Of a stretch of DNA of 64,000 bases, positions 55,180 through 62,758 are shown piece by piece (the first letter of the stretch is position 1; each line of letters opens with the position of its first letter). The position numbers and the translations under genes were made by a program. The stretch comes from Novosphingobium sp. (GTDB lineage Bacteria > Pseudomonadota > Alphaproteobacteria > Sphingomonadales > Sphingomonadaceae): assembly GCA_016719755.1 (NCBI GenBank), contig JADJYM010000016.1, forward strand, positions 558,001 to 622,000, in the 5' to 3' direction. Under the pieces are notes generated by a model. It was not told the DNA's origin and ran no database searches. It saw nothing but the letters and a program-made list of their open reading frames with translations.

Positions 55180-56781
55180 ATGCTCTTGCCGTCGAGATAC
55201 CAGGATGCTTTCTCCCGCAATGCCTTGCCGCCGCTGGCGCTCTGGCCGGAGCTGGCGTTCGATCTTCCCGGACTGCGGTTTCCGGACCTGCTCAACTGCG
55301 CCGACGAACTGCTGCTGACCGGGACCGCGATCGCGGGCGATGATGCGCTGGCGATCGTGTCCGACCGGGAGGCGCTGACCTATGCGGAGCTGAATGGCCG
55401 GGTCAACCGGATCGCCCGGGTTCTGCGGGATGATTGCGGCCTGCAATCGGGCGAGCGCGTGCTGCTGCGCGGATCGAACACGCCTGGGCTGCTTGCCGCC
55501 TGGCTGGCGGTGGTCAAGGCGGGCGGCATCGCGGTTACGACCATGCCGATGCTGCGCGCAGGTGAACTGGGCAAGATCATCGCCATCGCGCGTCCGCGCC
55601 TGGCCCTGTGCGAACAGGCGCTGGCCGGTGAACTGCGGCCCTGTCTTGGCGCTGCGGGGTTTGAACGGATCGTCGAATACGGCGGGGCCGATGCCGAGCT
55701 TGAGCAGCTGGCTGGCACCAAATCGCCCGAATTTCCGGCATTTCCCGCCAGCCAGGACGATGTCTGCCTGATCGCGTTCACCTCGGGCACGACCGGGCAG
55801 CCCAAGGCGGCGATGCATTTCCACCGCGATGTGCTGGCGATCTGCCGGACCTTTGCCGAGCATCGCCTGCCCAGGTGTGAACGGCCGGTGTTTTCCGGAA
55901 CGCCGCCGCTTGGCTTTACCTTCGGCCTTGGCGCCCTGCTGCTGTTCCCGCTGTTCTTTGGCGGCACGGTGGCCTTGCCCGCGCCAACCGGTCCGCAGCA
56001 GCTGGCCGAGGCGGTGCGCCGGTTCGGGATCACCCACCTGTTCACCTCGCCCACCGCATACCGGGCGATGCTGGAGGGCGAAAACCTCAGCCTGCCCAGC
56101 CTCAAGGTGGCCGTGGCCGCCGGGGAGCATCTGCCGGCTGATACGGCGCTGGCCTGGAAAGCGGCCACGGGGCTCGATCTGCTGAACGGCCTTGGCGCGA
56201 CCGAGATGCTGCACATCTTCCTTTCGACCGAGGCGGGCGCCGCATCCAATGGCGGCCTCGGCACGCCGGTCCCCGGCTTCACCGCCGCCCTGTTCGACGC
56301 CGCGGGTGCGATGATCGACGGGCCGGGCGAGGGGCGGCTGGGGATCAGGGGGCCGGTCGGCTGCCGCTATCTTAACGATGCCCGCCAGTCCGATTACGTC
56401 GTGAACGGCTGGAACATCACCGGCGACATTTTCCGGCGCGATGCGGACGGGTGCTATTCCTTCGTCAGCCGGGCCGACGACATCATCGTTTCGTCCGGCT
56501 ACAACATCGCCGCGGTGGAGGTTGAGCAGGCCGTGCTCAGGCATCCCGACGTTCAGGAATGCGCCGTGCTTGGCATTCCCGATCCCAAGCGTGGGAAAGT
56601 GGTCAAGGCGCTGATCGTCCCGAAGCCCGGGGTCGATCCGGGTGACGCGCTGGCGCTGCAGATCCAGAACTTCGTCAAGAACACGATCGCACCATACAAA
56701 TATCCGCGCGCGATCGAATTCGTCGCCGCGCTGCCACGAACCGTGACCGGAAAAATATCCCGAAACATTTCGGCCAATTGA
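55180..56781 (+). CDS. Aryl-CoA ligase of the 2-aminobenzoate-CoA ligase type
   Basis: 533 residues, AMP-forming. ATP loop AFTSGTTGQPKAAMH, then GTPPLGFTFGLGALLLFPL and the C-terminal GKISR lysine region (PRTVTGKISRN). The N-terminus (DAFSRNALPPLALWPEL, RFPDLLNCADELL) and GERVLLRGSNTP follow the benzoate-CoA ligase branch that includes 2-aminobenzoate-CoA ligase. It activates an aromatic acid for the terminal monooxygenase. ATG at 55180 has AGGAA 10 bases upstream; the frame extends upstream without conservation. It is the first of an operon reaching at least the EthD-like gene, under the TetR-type promoter. Confidence 0.85.
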   Translation: MLLPSRYQDAFSRNALPPLALWPELAFDLPGLRFPDLLNCADELLLTGTAIAGDDALAIVSDREALTYAELNGRVNRIARVLRDDCGLQSGERVLLRGSNTPGLLAAWLAVVKAGGIAVTTMPMLRAGELGKIIAIARPRLALCEQALAGELRPCLGAAGFERIVEYGGADAELEQLAGTKSPEFPAFPASQDDVCLIAFTSGTTGQPKAAMHFHRDVLAICRTFAEHRLPRCERPVFSGTPPLGFTFGLGALLLFPLFFGGTVALPAPTGPQQLAEAVRRFGITHLFTSPTAYRAMLEGENLSLPSLKVAVAAGEHLPADTALAWKAATGLDLLNGLGATEMLHIFLSTEAGAASNGGLGTPVPGFTAALFDAAGAMIDGPGEGRLGIRGPVGCRYLNDARQSDYVVNGWNITGDIFRRDADGCYSFVSRADDIIVSSGYNIAAVEVEQAVLRHPDVQECAVLGIPDPKRGKVVKALIVPKPGVDPGDALALQIQNFVKNTIAPYKYPRAIEFVAALPRTVTGKISRNISAN

Positions 56782-56812
56782 GCCGAAGACAGCAAGGGCA
56801 GGGGTGGGAGAA

Positions 56813-57634
56813 ATGGGTTTGGAAACCGCTTTTGTGCAAGGATCGCCGCGCATTGCACTCGATCACGCCGGCAGCGGCGAACTTGTGGTCTTTCTGCACG
56901 GCATCGGCGGGAACCGGCGCAACTGGCACGCGGCCCTGGCGGCCCTGTCCGACGGCTATCACGCCGCCGCCTGGGACGGACGCGGCTGGGGTGACAGCGA
57001 GGATTACGACGGCCCGCTGAGCTTCGAGGACATGGCGGCGGACGTGGCGCGCGTGCTCGATCATTTCTCTGCCTCAAGGGCGCACATCGTCGGCCTGTCG
57101 CTGGGGGTGAAGGTCGCGATGTATTTCGCGCATCTCTTCCCCGAACGGCTGCTGTCGCTGACGCTGTGCGATGGCAGCATCACCTCGCGCAGCGCGAATC
57201 CCGAAACGCTCAAGGAATTCGTGCGGCTGCGCCAGCAACCGCTGCTCGACGGCCAGGAACCGGCCGACATCGCCGAACCAGTGGCGCGCTCGCTGGTCTC
57301 GCCGCGCGCCGTGCCCGGCGCCCTCGAACAGCTGATCGACAGCATGAGCCGCCTGCACAAGGCCATGTATCTCAAGGCCCTGGAACTGGCGATCATGACC
57401 CCCAACGCGCCAGGACTGGACCGGATCGCGGTGCCGACCCTGGTGGTGGTGGGCGAGGACGACACGCTGACCCCGGTCGCCGCCGCGCGGCAGATCGTCG
57501 AGGCGATCAAGGGTGCCCGGCTCGAGATCGTTCCCGAGGCGGGGCACCTCGTCAACATCGAACAGCCCGACAGATTCAACCGGATCCTGCGCGACTTCCT
57601 GGACGAAGTCTCGCGGGGAGCCCCCGCCGCATAA
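56813..57634 (+). CDS. Alpha/beta hydrolase
   Basis: 273 residues. Oxyanion motif LHGIGGN, nucleophile S96 in GLSLG, acid around D217 (GEDDTL) and base H245 (EAGHLVN). It is a soluble esterase/amidase fold of the size of NicD (N-formylmaleamate deformylase), the partner of NicX, and sits 2 genes before a NicX-like dioxygenase. The specific reaction is not certain. ATG at 56813 is preferred; a GTG at 56804 is in frame. Confidence 0.87.
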   Translation: MGLETAFVQGSPRIALDHAGSGELVVFLHGIGGNRRNWHAALAALSDGYHAAAWDGRGWGDSEDYDGPLSFEDMAADVARVLDHFSASRAHIVGLSLGVKVAMYFAHLFPERLLSLTLCDGSITSRSANPETLKEFVRLRQQPLLDGQEPADIAEPVARSLVSPRAVPGALEQLIDSMSRLHKAMYLKALELAIMTPNAPGLDRIAVPTLVVVGEDDTLTPVAAARQIVEAIKGARLEIVPEAGHLVNIEQPDRFNRILRDFLDEVSRGAPAA

Positions 57635-57666
57635 CCAGCAGTTTCGACATGGTCAGGAGTAAAGCC

Positions 57667-58872
57667 GTGGAACAACAGACAATCGCAAGCGCGCCGCGCA
57701 CCGAAACCGACGAGGAAATCAAGGCCCGCCTGATGCGGTCCGCGCGCGAACTGGCGCTGCGCATCGCCGCCCGGGCCGAGGGCGACGAGAAGAACCGCCG
57801 CATCTCCGATGACACCATCCGCGAGGCCGGCGAGGCCGGATTTTTCCGGATCATGGTGCCCAAGTCGATGGGCGGCTACGAACTCGATTGGGAAACCGTG
57901 TGCCGGGTGGTGGTCGAGGCGGGCCGCTACGATGGCTCAAGCGCCTGGCAGATCGGCTTCTTCATCATGCACAACTGGCTGTGGCTGGGGCTTTCGGAAA
58001 AGGCCCAGGCGGAAGTCTATGGCCCCAAGGGCTACAGCACCGGGCCGGTCATGCTGGCGCCGCAGGTCAGCGCGCGCCGGGTGGAGGGCGGCTTCATCCT
58101 CGATGGCCGCTCGCGCTGGGCAACCGGCATCAACCACGCGGAATGGGTGTTCCTTTCGACCACGGTCGACGGCGAGGAATCCGAAGGCCTGCGCGACTTC
58201 ATGATCCCGGTCGGCGATGTCACCGTGCATGAAAACTGGGATTCGGCCGGGATGATGGCAACCGGCAGCCACGACGTGGAGTACAAGAACCTGTTCGTGC
58301 CCGACTATCGCAGCGCGAACCTGACCCATGCGTTCGTTGCCGGGGCCGATAGCCCGCTGCTCCATCACGGGCCCAAGTATCGCATCCCGCGCTTCACCAG
58401 CATGATCTTCGGATCGGCCGCGCCGCTGGTCGCGATCGCGCACGGCGCGGTCGAGACTTTCCAGAAGAAGGTCGCGGGCTATACCAGCCCGGTGACGGGC
58501 GCGAAGACGGTTGACAACATTCCGGCGATCAACCGCCTGGCCATGGCCCGCATCAGGCTGGATGCGGCCGAACAGTACCTCTACTCGCTGGCCCGCCGGA
58601 TGCTGGAATGGAACAGCGTCGAACCGCTCAACCAGATGCAGCGCGTCCAGATCCGCGCCGGGGTGGTCCACGTTACCGCCGAAGCGCGCGAGATCGTGCA
58701 GATGGTGGCGGCAACCTCGGGATCGGGCGCCTTCATGCTCGACCAGCCGATGCAGCGCTATTTCCGCGACGTGTCGATGATGGCGACCCATTTCTATCAC
58801 GATCAGGACACCGGCTTCGAGCCGCTGGGCCGCGTCATGGTCGGCCTGCCGCCCAACACCCGGCTGAGCTGA
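57667..58872 (+). CDS. Flavin-dependent monooxygenase (acyl-CoA dehydrogenase fold)
   Basis: 401 residues. It belongs to the group of two-component flavin hydroxylases (HpaB-C2/HsaA/IacA/indole monooxygenase-like), not a true acyl-CoA dehydrogenase, because the usual catalytic Glu context is missing and the C-terminus (FRDVSMMATHFYHDQDTGFE) is that of the oxygenases. Substrate probably an aromatic or heteroaromatic ring, with reduced flavin from the reductase at 50916. GTG at 57667 is chosen because AGGAG lies 7 bases before; an ATG at 57649 lacks an RBS. Confidence 0.82.
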   Translation: MEQQTIASAPRTETDEEIKARLMRSARELALRIAARAEGDEKNRRISDDTIREAGEAGFFRIMVPKSMGGYELDWETVCRVVVEAGRYDGSSAWQIGFFIMHNWLWLGLSEKAQAEVYGPKGYSTGPVMLAPQVSARRVEGGFILDGRSRWATGINHAEWVFLSTTVDGEESEGLRDFMIPVGDVTVHENWDSAGMMATGSHDVEYKNLFVPDYRSANLTHAFVAGADSPLLHHGPKYRIPRFTSMIFGSAAPLVAIAHGAVETFQKKVAGYTSPVTGAKTVDNIPAINRLAMARIRLDAAEQYLYSLARRMLEWNSVEPLNQMQRVQIRAGVVHVTAEAREIVQMVAATSGSGAFMLDQPMQRYFRDVSMMATHFYHDQDTGFEPLGRVMVGLPPNTRLS

Positions 58873-58900
58873 GCGACCGAAGTCCACACGGAGATTTGCC

Positions 58901-59953
58901 ATGTTTGCCGACCGCATCGAGAGTAAATGGATCCGCTTGTTCCAGAACGTGCTGGTGCAATCGGGCGTGACCAGCGAAAGCCTGGTCTGCATCGTCGCCG
59001 AAACCCAGTCGCGAGAGCTCAACGTCCATCTGATGGAACTGGCGATCGGGGCGATCGGGGCCAGAAGCTTCAAGTTCGTGGCCACGACGCCGCCGGTCGA
59101 CACGCCGGTCCCGACCCGCTCGACCGGCACCTCGATGGCGCTGGCCGGGCTGGAGGCGGTCCTGCCGGCCCTTGCCGCCTGCGACCTGATCGTCGATCTG
59201 ACCATGGAAGGCTGCCTGCATTCGCCGCAGCTCCGGCCCGCGCTGGCCGGAACCAAGGCACGGGCGATCTACATTCTCAACGAGCATCCCGAAGGGCTTG
59301 AGCGCGCCTGGCTGGACGAAGCCGACCTTGCCGCGATCGAGCGCAATTACGGAATGCTGGCCGGTGCGCGGCAGATGCGGGTGACATCGGCGGCGGGGAC
59401 CGACCTGACCATCGACCTGACCGGGCAGGTTCCCGGCCGGGTGACCGGCGTGGTCGACAAGCCGGGAACCTTCGGCCACTGGCCCGGCGGCCTGGTGCTG
59501 ACCTATCCCGCCGCCAATGCGGTCAATGGCCGGATCGTCGTCGATGTTGGCGATATCAACTGCACCTTCAAGCGCTACAACGACGCGCCGATGACCCTGG
59601 TGATTGAAAACGACGTCATCACCCAGGTGATCGGGGACGGCGTCGACGCGGCGCTGTTCCGCGAATATTCCGCGGCCTGGAACGAGGTCAACGCGCTTAC
59701 CACGGCGCACTTCGGCTGGGGCATGAACCCGCGCGCGAAGTGGGAAGCGCTGGCCTGCTATGACAAGGCCGACACCAACTGCATCGAGGCGCGGGCCTTT
59801 GCCGGCAACTTCCTGGTCGGAATCGGCGCCAACGGCGTGGCCAAGCGGCTGACGCAGAACCACTTCGACATCCCGCTGCGCAACACGACGGTGCAGATCG
59901 ACGATACCGTCGTGGTTGACTGCGGGAAGCTGTGCTTCCCGGCGGTGCGCTAG
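58901..59953 (+). CDS. NicX-like 2,5-dihydroxypyridine dioxygenase family protein
   Basis: 350 residues, the same length as Pseudomonas NicX. The metal site is kept: H270 (TAHFGWGMNPRAKW), H321 and D323 (NHFDIPLRN), equivalent to the three ligands of NicX, and the GHWPGG...VDVGDI core is clear. NicX opens the ring of 2,5-dihydroxypyridine with O2 in nicotinate breakdown. Here the substrate might be another hydroxylated heteroaromatic or aromatic. M29-type aminopeptidases share the fold, but the ligand spacing favours NicX. Confidence 0.82.
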   Translation: MFADRIESKWIRLFQNVLVQSGVTSESLVCIVAETQSRELNVHLMELAIGAIGARSFKFVATTPPVDTPVPTRSTGTSMALAGLEAVLPALAACDLIVDLTMEGCLHSPQLRPALAGTKARAIYILNEHPEGLERAWLDEADLAAIERNYGMLAGARQMRVTSAAGTDLTIDLTGQVPGRVTGVVDKPGTFGHWPGGLVLTYPAANAVNGRIVVDVGDINCTFKRYNDAPMTLVIENDVITQVIGDGVDAALFREYSAAWNEVNALTTAHFGWGMNPRAKWEALACYDKADTNCIEARAFAGNFLVGIGANGVAKRLTQNHFDIPLRNTTVQIDDTVVVDCGKLCFPAVR

Positions 59954-59966
59954 GCTGGCTGGCGGG

Positions 59967-60596
59967 ATGCTGCTGCTGCTCGGCTCGCGGTCTGCGCCAG
60001 GCCTTGCGGCCTGGCTGCGCAGCGCGGGCGGGCCGGATGCGGGCGCGGCGGGCGGCATGGTCGAGGGGCAGGCGATCGCGGACCGGGCGCCGCCCGCCTG
60101 GCGCTGGCTGGTTGCGCTTGATGGACAGCCCGGTTCCCCCGGGACGTTTCCCGCAGCCCCGCCGGGCGAGGATCAGGGGGCGGCACCCGATCTCTTCCGG
60201 GCCACCCCGCTGGGCGATGTCATGATCGGCGATCCCGCGCCGGCCGAACGCATTGCCGCCTGCCTGGTGTTCGCCAATCCGGTGGATGGCCGGGAGGCCG
60301 CGTTCAACGACTGGTATTCGAACCGGCACCTGCCCGATGTGCTGCGGGTGCCCGGTTACCTTTCGGCTCGGCGCTTCGCGCTGGCTGGCGCGCCCGGTCA
60401 GGCGCCGCCCGGCTGGCGCTATCTTGCCGTCTACGAGGTCGATTACGCCCGCTACGTTGCCGCCACGGCAGAAGTGGCCGTCCGCAGCGGGACCGCGCTC
60501 ATGCCGATTTCGGATGCGGCGCAGCGGCCGTTGGCCGCACATTTTCTGCTGCCCGAGGGCAAAAGACTGCTCTGCGGCGTTCGTGCCGAGAACTAG
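59967..60596 (+). CDS. EthD-like dimeric alpha+beta barrel protein
   Basis: 209 residues. The second half has the barrel motif ACLVFANPVDGREAAFNDWY, SNRHLPDVLRVPGYLSARRF and a closing strand. The first half (MLLLLGSRSAPGLAAWLRS) is poorly conserved and may be a degenerate repeat of the barrel. Such proteins often assist aromatic oxygenases. Start is the ATG at 59967, 13 bases after the dioxygenase stop. Function not known. Confidence 0.65.
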   Translation: MLLLLGSRSAPGLAAWLRSAGGPDAGAAGGMVEGQAIADRAPPAWRWLVALDGQPGSPGTFPAAPPGEDQGAAPDLFRATPLGDVMIGDPAPAERIAACLVFANPVDGREAAFNDWYSNRHLPDVLRVPGYLSARRFALAGAPGQAPPGWRYLAVYEVDYARYVAATAEVAVRSGTALMPISDAAQRPLAAHFLLPEGKRLLCGVRAEN

Positions 60597-60626
60597 AATA
60601 TCCCGATTGCGTTCAATGGAGGTGGT

Positions 60627-62111
60627 ATGTCGAAGAGTTTTGCGAAAGGCGCGCTGCTGGTTTCAACCATGCTGGCGACACTTGCCGCCGCCCCGGCCGA
60701 AGCCAAGGCTCCCGCCAGGCAGCGCCCGAATGTGGTGATCATCGTTGCCGATGACATGGGCTATGCCGACCCGTCGCTTTACGGCAACGCGAACATGGAA
60801 ACCCGGGCGATCGATAGCATCGGGCGCGATGGCATCAAGTTCACCAACGGCTATGCCAGTGCTCCGCTGTGCTCGCCGTCCAGGGCTGGTCTGATCACCG
60901 GGCGCTACCAGCAACGCTTCGGCTTCGAACAACAGGTCTCGAACGGGGCCATGCCCGAACTGCAGGAAGTGCGCGACGAAACCGGCGCGCTGACGCCGCT
61001 TCAGGGCGAGGCCGAATTCCTGCGCCGGGGCCTGCCGGTCAGCGAAAGGACCTTCGGCGATATGTTCAAGGCCGCCGGCTACCGCACGGCGGTGATCGGC
61101 AAATGGCACCTGGGCCACGCGCCCGAGTTTCAACCGAACGGCCGCGGGTTTGACTATTCCTATGTTTTCTATGGCAATACCAGCCTCCAGTCGACCAACC
61201 TTTCCGGCCCCGACGTGGTCAGCATGAAGGTCGACTATCATGACGAGCTGCCCAATGTCGCCTGGTCGCGCGAGGGGCTGAACGCGGTCAGGCGCAACGG
61301 CAAGATCGAACAGGTCGACCAGTTCCTGCTGTTCCGCTTCAGGGACGAGGCGGTGAACTTCATCAACGAGAACAAGGCCAATCCGTTCCTGCTCTATCTG
61401 CCGCTGAACGCCCCGCAGCCGCCGTTGCAGGTGCCGACCTATTACTACGAGCGGCTGCGCCCGAACTTTCCCAACCTGGCGCAGCGCGCCTACAACGGGC
61501 TGGTCCTGGCGCAGGACGATACCATCGGCGCGGTGCTTCAGGCGCTGAAGGACAATCGCCTCGATCAGAACACGATCGTCATTTTCGTCAGCGACAATGG
61601 CTCGGCGGTCAGCCGCCCGGGCAACAACGCCCCGTTCCGGGGGGGCAAGACCTCGACGCTTGAAGGCGGCATCCGGGTTCCGTTCGTGATGAAGTGGCCG
61701 GCCGGCATCAAGCCGGGGGTGACGATCGACCAGCCTGTCACCACGCTCGATATCCTGCCGACGATCGCCGCGGCCGCCAATGTTCCGGTCAGCGCCAGCG
61801 CGCCGCTCGATGGCAAGAACCTGCTGCCCTATATCAACGGCGCCAGGGCCGAAGCTCCCCACGATCTGCTGTACTGGAAGCTTGGCCCGCAATCCGCCGT
61901 GCGGCGCGGCAAGTGGAAGCTGTGGATCGACAACACCAACAAGACCGCCAGGCTGTACGATCTTGAGAAGGACCTGGGCGAGACCCGCGACCTGTCCGAC
62001 CAGGAGCCCGCGATCAAGAGCGAGCTGAAGGCGGCCTATGACGCGTGGAACGCCAGCCTGCCGGAACGCAGCTGGACCACGATTTCGCCGGTGCCCCGCC
62101 GCCGCAACTGA
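60627..62111 (+). CDS. Secreted type I sulfatase (Cys-type)
   Basis: 494 residues with signal peptide MSKSFAKGALLVSTMLATLA to APAEA. The formylglycine-forming signature is C82-S-P-S-R86, followed by AGLITGRY. Metal residues are ADDMGYADPSLYG and FVSDNGSAV. It hydrolyses a sulfate ester in the periplasm after modification of C82 by a formylglycine-generating enzyme encoded elsewhere. RBS GGAGG lies 4 bases upstream. Its place in the operon suggests that the natural substrate may enter as a sulfate ester. Confidence 0.9.
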   Translation: MSKSFAKGALLVSTMLATLAAAPAEAKAPARQRPNVVIIVADDMGYADPSLYGNANMETRAIDSIGRDGIKFTNGYASAPLCSPSRAGLITGRYQQRFGFEQQVSNGAMPELQEVRDETGALTPLQGEAEFLRRGLPVSERTFGDMFKAAGYRTAVIGKWHLGHAPEFQPNGRGFDYSYVFYGNTSLQSTNLSGPDVVSMKVDYHDELPNVAWSREGLNAVRRNGKIEQVDQFLLFRFRDEAVNFINENKANPFLLYLPLNAPQPPLQVPTYYYERLRPNFPNLAQRAYNGLVLAQDDTIGAVLQALKDNRLDQNTIVIFVSDNGSAVSRPGNNAPFRGGKTSTLEGGIRVPFVMKWPAGIKPGVTIDQPVTTLDILPTIAAAANVPVSASAPLDGKNLLPYINGARAEAPHDLLYWKLGPQSAVRRGKWKLWIDNTNKTARLYDLEKDLGETRDLSDQEPAIKSELKAAYDAWNASLPERSWTTISPVPRRRN

Positions 62112-62130
62112 GCGCCGCCACCGGGGGGCA

Positions 62131-62178
62131 GCCGCAAGGGCAGCCGCAAGGGGCGGCGGCTGCCCTTGCGGCGATTTT
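62131..62178 (+). terminator. Rho-independent terminator after the sulfatase
   Basis: Perfect 16-base stem (62131-62146 with 62157-62172) and a 10-base loop, followed by GATTTTC. The left arm is preceded by a tandem copy of GCAGCCGCAAGG, so the 12-base unit repeats twice. It ends the operon that begins at the aryl-CoA ligase gene. Confidence 0.85.
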
Positions 62179-62202
62179 CAGATGTCGCCAAATCGCGTGT
62201 TG

Positions 62203-62221
62203 TTATTTTAAGATTAAAATA
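62203..62221. promoter_or_regulatory. TATTTTAAG-type palindrome, copy b
   Basis: TTATTTTAAGATTAAAATA, centred 53 bases upstream of the RidA start, in an AT-rich patch. TATTAT at 62220 may be the -10. Confidence 0.6.
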
Positions 62222-62264
62222 TTATCACGACTCCACATCGAGTTCACCCGGAGAGTCTGACCCT

Positions 62265-62654
62265 ATGCGAATCCTGCAACCTGCCACCTGGCCCCGCCCG
62301 CGCGGATACTCCAATGGCATTGTCGCCCGGGGTGAAATGATCTTCCTGTCGGGGATCATTGGCTGGGACGAACAGGAACGCGTGGCGCAGGGCTTTGTCG
62401 CCCAGTTCCGGCAGGCGATGGAAAACATCCTGACCCTGCTGGCCGAGGCGCACAGCGGTCCGCAGCACGTGGTCCGCATGACCTGGTACGTGACCAGCCG
62501 GGAAACCTATCTGCAACACGCGCGTGAGCTGGGCCAGATCTACCGCGAACTGTTCGGGCAGAGCTACCCGGCGATGGCGGTGGTGCAGGTGGTCGCGCTG
62601 GTCGAAGCGGCGGCGGAGATCGAGATCGAGGTGACCGCGGTCAAGCCGGACTGA
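62265..62654 (+). CDS. RidA family protein (enamine/imine deaminase type)
   Basis: 129 residues, a YjgF/YER057c/UK114 member. The conserved start YSNGIVARGEMIFLSGIIG and Arg in VRMTWYV are present; the last helix ends VEAAAEIEIEVTAVKP. RidA proteins hydrolyse reactive enamines or imines. Next to an anthraniloyl-CoA-type monooxygenase this would fit the removal of the amino group from the dearomatised product. Own promoter with a palindrome; separated from the sulfatase by a terminator. Confidence 0.88.
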   Translation: MRILQPATWPRPRGYSNGIVARGEMIFLSGIIGWDEQERVAQGFVAQFRQAMENILTLLAEAHSGPQHVVRMTWYVTSRETYLQHARELGQIYRELFGQSYPAMAVVQVVALVEAAAEIEIEVTAVKPD

Positions 62655-62714
62655 GCGCGGGCACGGCGGCGCGCGGCACGGTTTGTAGACCGATCGCCGG
62701 GCGCTTGACTGAAT

Positions 62715-62734
62715 CTATTTTAAGCTTCAATTAA
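62715..62734. promoter_or_regulatory. TATTTTAAG-type palindrome, copy c
   Basis: CTATTTTAAGCTTCAATTAA, between TTGACT (62705-62710, -35 candidate) and the weak -10 CAATTA (62728-62733). The start codon of the monooxygenase is 24 bases further. Confidence 0.6.
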
Positions 62735-62758
62735 ACTTCGGGAATGGGAAGGTTGAAC

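Noticed and set aside
57667..58872. Ordinary acyl-CoA dehydrogenase
   Set aside because: No catalytic Glu motif, and the C-terminal region is that of flavin-dependent monooxygenases; an FMN reductase is nearby.
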